From Phytophthora colocasiae (taxonomy: Eukaryota; Oomycota; Peronosporomycetes; Peronosporales; Peronosporaceae): 64,000 bases of DNA. Positions 23,223 through 35,584 of this stretch are shown here, piece by piece. Each line of letters opens with the position of its first letter. The stretch's first letter is position 1. A program made the position numbers and the translations under genes. The stretch is taken from NCBI GenBank assembly GCA_018806915.1, contig JAGKQI010000038.1, positions 310,001 through 374,000 of the forward strand. The letters are read 5' to 3'. Below the pieces are notes generated by a model. It had not been told where the DNA came from and did not search any database. It worked only from the letters and a program-made list of their open reading frames with translations.

Positions 23223-25749
23223 TTAAGCGAAATGCAGCGTGTTCGACGCTCTTACCCTTGCGACATCCTTCAGCAGCACGGACGAGAGATAGTTGCGCTC
23301 GTCGTACTCGCTGCGATCCTTCAGGTCGTTTTCAACTTGTGCCTGACCGTCCCACCACGCAGTGTTGGCGATCTCACGCAGCTTCCCCACTAACCCCTTG
23401 GTCAAAAACGGCCAGCGCTGGTGCACTTCATTTTTTCCTTCATCAGAGTTCGGCGCCAATACCCCACGGACGCATAGCGAGCCGTCAAACCCTTGCTTGA
23501 CCTTGTTACGGCTCATCAACTTCTCCGTCACAATCGATTGGGCAGGCGCTGTCGTCTCGTTCGACACTTCGAACAAACTCAAGTATAATCGAATCACCTC
23601 ATGGTTGCTGGTCGTATGAAGGCTGTTGGGTTTGCCTGTCTTCTCAAAAACGTACGACGATGATAACTCTCGAAGCGCTGGAATCAGGAACTTGTCGTAC
23701 CCACCCACCTGGCTGTTAACCCGAACCAAAATGAACGAAACACTTCCCTCCGGACGAACGTCACAGTCTTTCGGGTGGAAAATCGGGATGATCAGATCCA
23801 CTCCGAGTTGTCCACGAGGCAAGACACCAGCGGCTCGACGGTCTAGCAGCTTCCACAGAACTCCTGTCGTCGGCTCTGTTTTCAGATCCACGAAATGGCT
23901 GAAACAAACTTTCCAACCGTCCCAGCTCTCCACCCACTTCCTGTACGCGTCCATCTTTCCTCGTTAATGACCTCGGAGTCGCCCTCACGAATCTGATTGT
24001 CGCCCACGAGTTTCTCAACCTCGTCGACGTCGCAAAATCGCCCTGAGAGGTAAACTCCCATGTTTTGGACGAGGCCTTTGCCACCGCGTCCATTGCCAAC
24101 AAGAGGAAGATTCGCGACACGGGTTCGCCAATGTTGCTAGTGTCAATCTCCCCATTGAGCAGCATCGTCCGGAACTGAGGGAGGATGTATCGTTCCAACG
24201 CGGATGGCCTCTTGAGATTGAGATCCTCCAACTCATACCATGTACGACGCGCCAAACGTCAGGATCGGCTCGGACACGTAGCCGCTGATGTAAGCATCGT
24301 TCTTGTATGTCACGTAGTGCAGGACACTCATCAAGTTAGCAACCAAGAGCGGCGCCTTCCGGTTGAACGAGTTTGGACGTAGGCCAAGACGGCAGAACAG
24401 TGGCCACGTCGTGAGAGTCAACTCCGTGTAGCTAGAAGGAAAGTCCGGTGGGAGGCCGATCAGCAATTTCCTTGCAGCAAACCAGACCATATCTGTCATT
24501 CTGCTGAACAAATAGTGTTCTGACTTATCCATACTACGCCACAAGGGCCGCCCCATTGACACCAGAGCTGTCCACACGTCGTCCTCATCGGTAGTCAACA
24601 CTCTGCTCTTGCTCGTCTTTTGATCATCCCCCAATTTCTTCACCATGATGTCCATCGTCTCTGTCAAGACGAACGATGGGAACAGCACCGTTTTAGGATT
24701 ATAATCCATTAGAGAAGGCAAATTCTCGGTATCTGCCACCGCGGACTCATGCACAAGAGGGTTCGTATCCACTAAAACTCCGAAATGAGTCCGTTTGCTT
24801 TTCGTACTGTAGAACTCCTATTCACCGTTATCAAAGCTTGTCGTAGATACTGCAACGCGGTTTTACCCCTGTTACCTTTGATCTTCAGCAGAGACCGAGC
24901 CTCGTCAACAGCTACAACCAGCACCGGAGTAACGGAGAGTTTCTTGCGTTTCTCCACTGGCTGGTTAGAAGTACTTGAGCAAAGCTGGACTTTATCCAGT
25001 TCGCGCACCATATCAGCATCAATGTTGTAATTCTCCTCCACTTCAAACAACTTCAGCCAAATTTCTCTAACGTCTCCATAGAGTACGTAAACGCTTTTTC
25101 CAGTGAAGTAACGATCTTGTCCACGCTACAATAATAATACTCTGAAAGAAGCCATTTACGCAGTTGAGGTGTCGCGCATGGGTACCCACTCGATCCTTCG
25201 ATGGTGCGTGCGCAGATGTACAACACTTTCACGTCAAACCGTGTGCCATTGTGGTCAATAGGCCATCCATCTTTCTCCGCCAGACGCTTCACGATTCGGC
25301 TCTTGCCGAAGCCGGAACTCTGAGTGATGGTCACGTATGGCGCCGTGTACTTGTCGTGGAGTGTATCATGGATATAAGCGTGGCAGCAGGCAACAAGGTG
25401 CTTCTGGAAGCTGACGTCAGCATCGCCTTCATAAGGTATATCGAACGCTGCGGGTACAATTCCGCGGGGCTTGAACTGGCCACGCGGACTGGCGTTTCGC
25501 TGTGGATGACGCGTAGTTCGGCGAAGGCGGCATCTGTAGCTGCTTCGAAATCGGCCATCTCGAGAGACGATTTTCTACAGCGTCAGGTAAATAGGCACTG
25601 CGCACCGCTTGACGAATGCTTTCCTCCACCTTGTCATCGACCTGCTCGCCCTGAAGTTGAAGTTGCAGTTCTCGCTCATGAACTCCCTTATCTTTTAAGA
25701 CATTGAAGGCAGCAGCCGACAGCCTCTGGATGTGAGCAGGGGCTTCCAT
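23223..25749 (-). pseudogene. U3 minus-strand NTPase with degenerate nuclease domain, heavily indel-damaged
   Basis: Recognisable along its length but broken by many small indels: clusters near 23957-24050, about 24239 and 24404, one near 24783, a short deletion near 25060-25080, and more near 25262, 25470 and 25557. The Walker A segment (QSSGFGKSR, about 25304-25330), Walker B region and RVN nuclease remnant can all be read. The block near 25540-25600 is a seam between the two N-terminal variants: LPDAVENRL is followed by the SR of the other type. The density of private indels is much higher than in U1 or U2, so part of this damage may be sequencing error. Confidence 0.8.
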
Positions 25750-26000
25750 GTCGTTATGATCGTTGGTACTGTTGTTGTTTTGGCTTCATCCCATCAGCCA
25801 ATCAGTTTTGACCTAGCGTCATCTTTCGTCTCGATGAAAGAAAGGCCCAGTCATCGTTCTGAGAGCGGAGAGATGGCAACTCGCCATTGACAAGAAGGCT
25901 AGAGTGAAGGTCGACGTTGTTATGTGCAGGTTGTACTCACTTTCTCTCCTCACTTTTCACCTTTCATCGCTGCGCATCAAGCTCCAAACCATCCGTCGAC
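25750..26000. promoter_or_regulatory. Divergent promoter region of the U3 gene pair
   Basis: Same 251-bp region as in U1 and U2, with no visible change to the CCAAT box or pyrimidine-rich motifs, even though both flanking genes are badly damaged. Confidence 0.5.
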
Positions 26001-28075
26001 ATGGATGAAATTGAGATGGGATACGAGGAGAAGGTTCCTGCTACGCTTGGACAGCGGCTGTCGGCTGCTGCCTTCAATGTCTTAAAAGATAAGGGAGTTC
26101 ATGAGCGTGAGCTGCAACTTCAACTTCAGGGCGAGCAGGTCGATGACAAGGTGGAGGAAAGCATTCGTCAAGCGGTGCGCAGTGCCTATTTTGATGAAGC
26201 TATAGCTCTCGAGATCCGATGTCAAAGCAGCTACAGATGCCGCCATCACCGAACTACGCGTCATCCAGAGCGAACCGCCCCTCAAGGCGGCCAAAGCCAA
26301 TCCGGAGGCCGTCAAGTTGGCAACCGCAGCGTTCAAAAATGACTACAAAGGTGGTGCAGACATCAGTTTCCAGAATTACCTCGCAGCCTGTTGCCACGCT
26401 TATTCCAATAACAAAAGCTTGTACACGGCGCCGTACGCAACCATCACTCAGAGCTCTGGCTTTGGCAAGAGTCGAATCCTAAGACGCCTTGCCGAGACAC
26501 CTACTATTGAGCACGGTGGCGTCAAGTACGACGTCAAGGTGTTGTATATCTGCGCACGCGACATCGAACAGTCGAGTGGGTACCCCCGCGCCACACCGGT
26601 TCTGCGCGAATGGCTTTTTCCTGAAAAAAATTGCAGTCAGACACAGATTGCCACTGCTTTAAAGAAAGCATACACGTACTCGATCAGGAACCCGAATGCA
26701 AGGGAAAAATGGAAGGGGCTCTTTGAACTGGAGGAGAACAGCACTATTGATGCTGACGTGAAGGTTGAATTGGATAATGTCAACCTTCCGAATATGCTTG
26801 GTCAGCAAGATACGCCCGGTCAACAAGATAGTTTCGGTCAACCAGATAAGCCCGGTCAACCAGATACGAAACAGGAATCAACAAAGAAACGCAAAATGAA
26901 TGCTACTCCGCCCAGTCAACCACCAACGAAACTCTTGAAAACCGCAACTACGCATAGTATTCCAAGTGATGTCCCGGTGCTTGTTGTGGCTATTGACGAG
27001 GCGCGGACTCTACTTAAGATCAAGGGTGACAAAGACGCCAACGCGTTCACACTTTTCGGCGAGCTTTGAGAGAGGTGAACACAATTATGCTGAAAAACGT
27101 CAAAGGGTCGTTTTTGCTGTTCTAGTGGACACTAACTCCCGAGTGCATGAGTTCGTGCCAGCACTGTCATCGGATCCATCGTCACGAGTTGTCGGTGGAA
27201 GTACGTCGCTGTTCCCACCGTTCGTCTTGACAGAGACTATGGACGTCTTGGTGAATAACAGGCCCACAGCTAAGGAGAAAGTGTTGAGAGCTGGCGCAGG
27301 AGGTGATGAAAAGGTCGTGTGGACGGATCTAGTATCGATGGGCCGGCCTTTTGTGGAACAGTATGGATGATGACACCGTCGGAAATCTGGGATTCGATGT
27401 CACTGAACCCCAGATTTCTAATAGAAGGAGCGAGCTGACCAGATTCGCTGCAAGCAAGCTGCTTATTGGCCTTCCAATGGACGATTCGGCGAGCTACAGA
27501 CACGACACTGCACGGCGTGGCGTCACTGTTCTGCCGCGTTGGGTTACGTCCATATGCGACCAACCCAGTCGCCGCGCACTTGGTCGCCGACTTCATGAGT
27601 GTTCTACACTATGTGACGTACAAGAACGACGGCCAGATCAGCGGCTACGTGTCCTGAGCCGATCCTGACGTTTGGCGCATCACGCGTATGGTATCAATTG
27701 GAGAAGAATACGAAGCCGTCAGCGTTGGAGGTCCACATTCTCCCCAGTTCGAGACCATGATGCTCAACGGTATGATCGACACTGGCAGCATTGGTGAACT
27801 CGTGGCACGCATCTTTCTCTTGCTGGCAATGGACGCAGTGGCGATTGGTGGAGCTGTCGGCAAGAGTTCGTCTTCTCGGGTGAGTTTTTGCGACGTCACT
27901 GCGTTTGTGCAAAAGCTCTTGGGCGACAATCCGAAGCTTAAGGAGGATAAATCCAACGTCGTTGCCAAAAATACGATCGAATTGTGCAATATCTGGAAAG
28001 AGGGCTGGGAAGGTTGGGAAATCGGCTTTAGTCATTTCGTGGAGCTGAGTACGGAACCGACGGGAGACCATTTAA
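26001..28075 (+). pseudogene. U3 plus-strand NTPase, nuclease domain deleted (M type)
   Basis: Starts at ATG 26001 and keeps Walker A, the GQxD tract, KKRK and Walker B. It then ends at a junction after STEPT..ETI: the sequence passes directly into the transporter leader (AAGCATTTATC), which supplies a TAA at 28073-28075. The nuclease core and the L-type spacer are absent. Private lesions are a deletion at about 26205 in the N-terminal variable block and single-base changes near 27055, 27105, 27350, 27497, 27655, 27735, 27860 and 28063. First of five copies sharing this end point. Confidence 0.85.
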
Positions 28076-28122
28076 GCATTTATCATTTCTCCACTCGAAG
28101 TCTCTCAACCAAACCTCCCATC

Positions 28123-30825
28123 ATGGCAGTGGAGATTCCAATCAGAAGGCAACGTATATAGCCCCGAGGGGATCAAGCCTGACAGTGCCAAGACGCTCAT
28201 GGCGCAAGGCTCACTGGATCTACACGATCACGTCGCGTCTCACATGACAAATGCTTTTGGAGACCATTTTCCCCACGATGGAGTTCCGCTTCAAGAACGT
28301 TTCGATCTCAGCGGATGTAGTGGTGAAGGATACTTCCGATGCCAAACCACACTCCCGAACGTTGTGATGAAGACCATTCGCGGCCAACTCGCGAGGAGGA
28401 GATATTGGGAGAAGCCCTTCATGCATGGAACTCCGGAGGAAAACCAAGAAGCCTTGAAGGTAGTACGAGCAATGTACCAGCACTATCCTGAAGTTGTGAT
28501 CCAACAGCTTGGACTGGATACCTGTCAGAACACCATTGTCGGGGATGCCATGCATCGAGGTGTCTCTGGTGGTGAACGCAAGCGAGTGACAACTGGAGAG
28601 ATGGCGTTTGGCAATGCGTACGTGAAGATGATGGGCGAGATCAGTACAGGACTGGATAGTGCTGCTGCGTTCGATATCCTCACGATGCAGAGGAGTATTG
28701 CCAAGAAGTTCCACAATACGGTCGTGATTTCTCTCTTACAGCCGTCTCCCGAGCTGTTTGCGCTTTTCGATAATGTTATTCTGCTGAATGAAGGTCGTGT
28801 CATGTACAACGGGCCTTGTGACGAAGCTCTGGACTACTTTGAAGCTCTCGGGTTCAAACGCCTTCCACATCGTGACGTTGCGGATTTTCTGATTGATTTT
28901 GGAACCAACAAACAGGTTCAACACCAAGTACGTGGTAATGTCCCTCGTACTCCCCAAGAATTTGGGAGGCGTTTGAAACCTCTTCCGCTTATGAACGTCT
29001 TCAAGCGGAGCTTGAGTGTTCCATATTCAACTGGAGACATGGCGAGGATCATGAAGACTCAACAGGAATTCTACCAGTCCTTTTGGGCTAGTACGATTTT
29101 ACTGATGAAGCGCCAGATTACAATGATGAGGCGGGAAATGTCAGGTCTCGTTGGGCGATTAATGATGAACACTTTGCTGGCGTTACTGTACGGCTGTGTC
29201 TTCTACCAAATGGACCCAAGTGACCCGCAATTAGTGATGGGCGTCATTTTCGAGTCGGCTCTGTGCTTGTCGATGGCTCTTTCAGCTCAGATCCCAAGCA
29301 TCATGACGGCCCGTGACGTGTTTTACAAGCAACGAGGCAACAATTTCTTCCAAACAGCGTCGTACATTCTGTCGTACTCGGCAAGTCGACTTCCCCCGAT
29401 CATTTTTGAGACGGCGGTTTTCAGTTCTATTGTCTATTGGATGTGCGGTTTTTGTGAGCTCTGTGGAGAGCTTCATCCTCTTCGTGGTGATCATTTGTTT
29501 GGTGAACTTTACGTCCGCGGTTTTCGTTTTCTTCTTGGCGTCTGTTGCTGGTGAACCCCATTGCTGGCATTGCAATTGAGCTGTTTATCTTGTTCGCTGG
29601 CTTTACGAAAGACCAGATTCCGGATTATCTCATCTGGATATACTGGATTAAGCCTGTGGGCTGGGAGTCCGTGCTCTCGCGGTGAATCAGTACACTGAGG
29701 CTCGTTTTGACACTTGCATCTACAACGACGTGGACTATTGTGCCCGATACGGTATGAAGATGGGGGAGTACACACTTTCCTCTTACGAGGTCCCAACCCA
29801 GAGATACTGGATCTGGTACGGCATGTTGTACACTGTAGGCGCCTACTTTGTCTACTTCTCGTTATCTTTTCTCGCACTGGATATCACCGATACGAAAGTC
29901 CGGAGAACGTGGTGATTAAAAAGCAAGAAGACATCGACAGTAAAAGTGTAGCCTTCAAGCTTGGAGAATATACGCTCACACAGACTTCCACGAAATAACG
30001 AGGCGAAATGACTGTCTCAGTGGACTTGGGCTCGGATAGATCCCTCGTGCCAGTCACGGTGGCATTCAAGCGACTTGTGGTACACAGTTCCAGACCCGGC
30101 AGATTCCGACAAAAGCATCAACTTACTCAAGGGTATCAGTGGATATGCACTTCCTGGAACAATTACCGCACTTATGGGATCTTCTGGTGCGGGTAAAACG
30201 ACTCTGATGGATGTGATCGCTGGACGAAAGACTGGTGGTAAGATTCAAGGCCAAATTCCGGCGACGGACTTGGCTATTAGACGTTCAACCGGGTACTGCG
30301 AACAAATGGATATCCACTCGGAGTCGTCCACATTTCGGGAGGCGTTGACGTTCAGTGCTTTCTTGCGTCAAGGTGCTGATGTTCCTGACAGCTCTCGGTG
30401 GATATGTGCTTGGACTTGCTGGACTTGACTCCGATCGCCGATCAGATCATCCGAGGCAGCTCAGTGGAGCAGATGAAGCGGCTAACGATCGGCGTGGAAC
30501 TGGCAGCTCAAACCGAGTGGGCTCTTCCTGGATGAACCTACGAGCGGCTCGGATGCCCGATCAGCCAAGTTAATCATGGACGGTGGCGAACACGGGACGA
30601 ACGATCATTTGTACGATCCACTAGCCTTCCGCCGAGGTGTTCCAGGTGTTCGACAGTATGTTGCTATTGAAACGTGGTGGCGAGACGGTTTACGCTGGTG
30701 ATTTGGGCACGAACGCACAGGAAATGATCTCCTACTTCGAATCCATCGATGGTGTGGAGAAATTGAAAACGAACTACAATCCTGCATCGAGGGTTCTGGA
30801 TGTGGTTGGAGCTGGCGTCGGTAAC
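28123..30825 (+). pseudogene. U4 PDR transporter pseudogene, truncated after NBD2 (S type)
   Basis: Begins with the usual ATG, with a private inserted base near 28143. It contains the longest transporter frame in the window, 28199-29554 (451 codons), because an extra C near 29011 offsets the frame break after QEFG that other copies carry. A D-to-G change alters the Walker B region (MMGEIST instead of MMDEIST). The gene stops at GAGVGN (30825), where it is fused to the middle of the plus-strand nuclease gene; TMD2 and everything to the minus-strand gene are deleted. TAG at 30622-30624 is present as in most units. Confidence 0.88.
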
Positions 30826-30828
30826 GAC

Positions 30829-32272
30829 TTGCAGTCAGACACAGATTGCCACTGCTTTAAAGAAAGCATACACGTACTCGATCAGGAACCCGAATGCAAG
30901 GGAAAAATGGAAGGGCTCTTTGAACTGGAGGAGAACAGCACTATTGATGCTGACGTGAAGGTTGAATTGGATAATGTCAACCTTCCGAATATGCTTGGTC
31001 AGCAAGATACGCCCGGTCAACAAGATAGTTTCGGTCAACCAGATAAGCCCGGTCAACCAGATACAGAAACAGGAATCAACAAAGAAACGCAAATGAATGC
31101 TACTCCGCCCAGTCAACCACCAACGAAACTCTTGAAAACCGCAACTACGCATAGTATTCCAAGTGATGTCCGGTGCTTGTTGTGGCTATTGACGAGGCGC
31201 GGACTCTACTTAAGATCAAGGGTGACAAAGACGCCAACGCGTTCACACTTTTCGGCGAGCTTTGAGAGAGGTGGAACACAATTATGCTGAAAAACGTCAA
31301 GGGGTCGTTTTTGCTGTTCTAGTGGACACTAACTCCCGAGTGCATGAGTTCGTGCCAGCACTGTCATCGGATCCATCGTCACGAGTTGTCGGTGGAAGTA
31401 CGTCGCTGTTCCCACCGTTCGTCTTGACAGAGACTATGGACGTCTTGGTGAATAACAGGCCCACAGCTAAGGAGAAAGTGTTGAGAGCTGGCGCAGGAGG
31501 TGATGAAAAGGTCGTGTGGACGGATCTAGTATCGATGGGCCGGCCTTTGTGGAACAGTATGGATGATGACACCGTCGGAAATCTGGGATTCGATGTCACT
31601 GAACCCCAGATTTCTAATAGAAGGAGCGAGCTGACCAGATTCGCTGCAAGCAAGCTGCTTATTGGCCTTCCAATGGACGATTCGGCGAGCTACACAGACA
31701 CGACACTGCACGGCGTGGCGTCACTGTTCTGCCGCGTTGGGTTACGTCCATATGCGACCAACCCAGTCGCCGCGCACTTGGTCGCCGACTTCATGAGTGT
31801 TCTACACTATGTGACGTACAAGAACGACGGCCAGATCAGCGGCTACGTGTCCGAGCCGATCCTGACGTTTGGCGCATCACGCGTATGGTATCAATTGGAG
31901 AAGAATACGAAGCCGTCAGCGTTGGAGTCCCACATTCTCCCCCAGTTCGAGACCATGATGCTCAACGGTATGATCGACACTGGCAACATTGGTGAACTCG
32001 TGGCACGCATCTTTCTCTTGCTGGCAATGGACGCAGTGGCGATTGGTGGAGCTGTCAAGCAAGAGTTCGTCTTCTCGGGTGAGTTTTGCGACGTCACTGC
32101 GTTTGTGCAAAAGCTCTTGGGCGACAATCCGAAGCTTAAGGAGGATAAATCCAACGTCGTTGCCAAAAATACGATCGAATTGTGCAATATCTGGAAAGAG
32201 GGCTGGGAAGGTTGGGAAATCGGCTTTAGTCATTTCGTGGAGCTGAGTACGGAACCGACGGAGACCATTTAA
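30829..32272 (+). pseudogene. U4 5'- and 3'-truncated plus-strand NTPase fragment (S type)
   Basis: Starts inside the NTPase gene at its TTGCAGTCAG sequence (just after Walker A and its following region) and ends at the M/S junction (ETI then TAA at 32270-32272). Walker A and the nuclease domain are both missing, while Walker B and GRPLW remain; the longest open stretch is 31262-32272 (336 codons). The fusion joins the transporter frame to a wrong frame of the NTPase, but a private lost G near 30914 lets a 217-codon chimeric frame (30637-31290) run across it. Expression of either piece is doubtful. Confidence 0.82.
32269..32272. repeat. TTAA target-site duplication, left flank of piggyBac
   Basis: TTAA directly left of the element; the matching copy is at 35612-35615. 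Units with the empty site (for example 47413-47416, 51624-51627 and 55850-55853) carry a single TTAA in the same context, which confirms precise insertion. Confidence 0.95.
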
Positions 32273-32299
32273 CCCCTCAGTTCCCGATGTCGTATTATA
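32273..32299 (+). repeat. Left terminal inverted repeat of piggyBac
   Basis: Outer bases CCCCTCAGTTCCCGA followed by TGTCGTA. These pair with the right end read on the other strand after allowing mismatches and a 5-6 bp gap. Confidence 0.75.
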
Positions 32300-32521
32300 C
32301 ACCATACCAAAAAAAATATGTCGTATTATACGACGTAGAAGGAGGAACAACAGCAATTGGCTCGGGTTGCGATTTGCAATACTTTAATCAAGACGAATAC
32401 AAGAAATAAGTTGCAAGAGGTAAATGAGATTTTTTCAGAGACAATACATACATACGGAGCAGGATAGAAGTTAGGATGGGGTGGCTTCGGATTCGGACAG
32501 GGTCATTTACGAACTTGACGG

Positions 32522-35255
32522 ATGGCGCGCATCCGAGCGAGCACACGCGGAAAAGTCGACGCAGTCGCGGCAGCTGCGCGGGACGTTGATTTCGGACATT
32601 TGTGGCGGCAGCTTCGGGCTGCTGGGTGGACGTCAAGGCGGCCACGAGGTCTCCAGACAGAGTGGAGCTACTTGAGTCCGGATGGGGTAAGCGTGCTATT
32701 GGGGGAGGAAGCTGTCGTGAAGCATGTTGTGGAGGCGGGATTGTCGATTGAAGCCAGCGATAGTGACGGCGACAGCACTAACGAGGACAGTGGGGACACG
32801 TGTGTTCGCGCTTCACAGATAGACACAAGCGTCGACCTCTCCCAGAATACCATTAATGCTTTGTTCGGTACGTCGAGCGACTCTGAAGTCGAGCTTTCAC
32901 AGCATGCAGTTTCCCGGGCGTTTGAAATACCGACGAGCGATCTTCAGCCTGACGAGTCGCAGCGAGAGGCTGCTAGCAGTTTGCAGCTGCTGTCAGAAGC
33001 ATCGGGGGCAGAGAGTTGCGAGGAAGGGGGCAGTGAACCGGCATCAAATGAAGATGTCGTCAACCTCGTGCAGGTTAGAGAGCAACCATCCGGTTACGAG
33101 ACTATAAGCTCAGACGAAAGCGATGGAGTCGCAGTCAAAGAGGATGACGAAGACGTGACACCTGATGAGCCTGATGATTCGGACAACTATCTTTCCGATG
33201 GTGATGCCGTCGCTATGGATGAAGCCTTCATTTCTTCTCTTCGAATGGACGCAGATGCGCCTGATAGACAGACCGTGAAACAACGAGAGGACGCCTTACG
33301 ATCTATGGAGTGGGGCACTCCATCTTCTACTTTTGAGACCAATGGTACTGGATATCCTGGCTTAGATATGGAAGAGGCGCAACCTGTAAGTGAACTGCGT
33401 GCGGTTTGCCACTCTCCTCTGCTGACACTATTCTACTTCATGCCTAAATCTATGTGGGTTAGTATTACCACGGAAACAAATCGATACGGACTGCAGCAAG
33501 TCGATCGACGGGCACGCGTAATCCAGACAAGGCAGGCGAAACAGGGAGAACACCGCCAAGAATCGCTGAAGACAATCCGCCGGCGTTTGAGGTCTACCCA
33601 GGAGTACGAGCCGCACGAGATCCTCCATGTCCTTGGCCTTCTTGTTGCCCGCATGCTTTGCCCGCAGAAACGGTTCGCGGCACACTGGTCGATGGTGGAG
33701 GATGGAGCCGTTCCAGCAGGGAACTTTGGTCGCTACATGGGGCGCAATCGCTGTCAAGAAATTTTGCGGGACCTTCATTTCGTCGACAATGAAACAGAGC
33801 GGACAAGCGACAAACTGTGGAAGCTGCGTTCTGTCGTCACCAAGATTCAGCACCGTTTTCTTGCAGGGTGGTCACTGCCAGCGGTGTTCTCGTTCGACGA
33901 AGGAGGTTTGCCTGCTACATCCAAACGGAACTCAACGCGAATGTTTATGCCGGATAAGCCCCATCGCTATGGCTCAAAGATGTTTATGACGTGTGATTCA
34001 AGGACAGCGTACTGCCACAGGTAAGAATTTGTATGTCGTATGTTACGACCTTCTCCTCCTCAGCTAACACCCAATGTCGTATGTTACCAGATTTGAAATG
34101 TATGTAGGCAAACGCAGGGCTGACGACTCAAGCACGACTCCACTCGACAACAAGACAGGCGCTGCTGCTGTGGTCAGAAACCTGAACTGCGTTCTGGGCT
34201 CGAATACGCGTCATCGATGGCATGCCGTTGTTGTAGATCGCTTCTACTCGTCCGTCCTACTCGCGATTGAGCTCTTGAAGATGAAAATTTACGTCGTCGG
34301 TACGATCATGACCAACCGACTTGGGCTTGACAAGCGCATCAAGGCTAAGAGCGAGACGCGTCCTGGCAGCATCCCCCGCGGCACTTTTACGTTCTCACGT
34401 TCGGTTGCTATTCCTACTATGGTGTACTATCACTGGTGGGATCGCAAACCCGTGCACTACTTGTGCACGGGCGCTGTGATGACCATGTCAACGATCGAGA
34501 GGAAGAACAAACAAGTCGGAGCTATCACTGTGCCGTGTCCAGCCGCCGTCAATGACTACCAGCGGTGGATGGGCGGAGTTGACGTGCATGATCAACTCCG
34601 CCTCCAATCCTACTCTCTCCAAACGTCCACAAAGTTCAAAAAATACTACAAAAGCCTGTTCTTAGGCTTCGTCGACCTAGTGCTGGTCAACGCGTACATC
34701 TCACACAAGGAGACGGCCAAGATTGCTAACACGACGGCGATGACTCGCCGAGAATGGTACGGTGTTCTGCAAAACCAGCTACTACAACTCAAGGCAGGTG
34801 ACTTCACTGGTATTGTCGCGACTCCGCCTCCTCTAGCCCAGAAGAGAAAGCGTGCACCCCCTCGTATCACCCATGTTCTCGACCAGTCAGAGGACTGGGT
34901 GACAATCGGCAACACTCAGAAGCGCAGACAGCGCTCTTGTAAGGTGTGTGCCCTCTTACGGGTGGACCGCAAGAAGAAGTCGTTTGCAACGACGTATTTT
35001 TGCGAACGTTGTTCCATCGATGACGCGAAATGCTGGTTGTGTAACAAGATACGACGTGAGTACAAGGGTACGGCCAAAACATGCTTTGAAATCTGGCACG
35101 ATGATTTCGAAGCTGGGGAGGCGATTCCACCTACCTTGGGGAAACGAGTTGTGATGCGGCGTCCTGGCCAGCAAGCCGGATTGCGTAAGAAGACACGCCG
35201 TGAACTCCAGTTGCTGGGTGGTGGTGGAGACGATGCTGATGACGAGGCAGATTAG
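32522..35255 (+). CDS. piggyBac-family transposase (two exons)
   Basis: Cut-and-paste transposase of about 887 residues when the 70-bp intron at 34021-34090 is removed; exon 1 is 32522-34020 and exon 2 is 34091-35255. The first in-frame ATG is used. The N-terminal part has a WRQLRAAGW-type motif and a long acidic, Ser-rich stretch (about residues 75-245). The catalytic core follows, with the DDD residues expected for the family: D459 (SFDEGG, followed by MPDKPHRYG), D549 (VVVDRFYSS) and D664 (GGVDVHDQL). The C-terminus has a Cys-rich cross-brace zinc-binding region (CKVCALL, CERC, CWLCNK, then C and H, about residues 782-836). No stop or frameshift is seen, in contrast to every neighbouring gene. 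It would excise and insert the element at TTAA in the nucleus. Confidence 0.92.
34021..34090 (+). other. Intron in the piggyBac transposase gene
   Basis: GTAAGA donor, CTAAC branch-point-like motif at about 34063-34067 and CAG acceptor at 34088-34090. Removing it joins AG|A into an Arg codon and restores a continuous transposase across the conserved YC-x-x-x-E-x-Y-x-G-K segment; unspliced, a TAA stops the frame at 34022-34024. It contains two copies of the 14-bp motif ATGTCGTATGTTAC (34033-34046 and 34074-34087), also found near the element ends. Confidence 0.85.
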
Positions 35256-35584
35256 AGACTGTAGTGAAGAGAAGAAGGAAGTTAGTGATGAGTCCTGCAT
35301 ATAGTACGCACGCAATTCACGATACCTTGAATTGACGCCGCTTCTGTACCGCAAATGTGCTAATGAAAGTGCACGCTTCAAATCGGTTCTGCAAGCTTTC
35401 CCGTCGTTGGTAGTTACATACGACATACAGGTTAGTTTCCGGGGCTAGAAAGCAGTATAAGCTACGACATTGACAAAAAAACCTGTTGACAATTTATACA
35501 TCGCTAGCAAGTGCTATTTATGCTCAATACAGTTTTGTAGATTTACACGTACGTCGTATGTTACGCCATGAGATTAGCTGTTCC

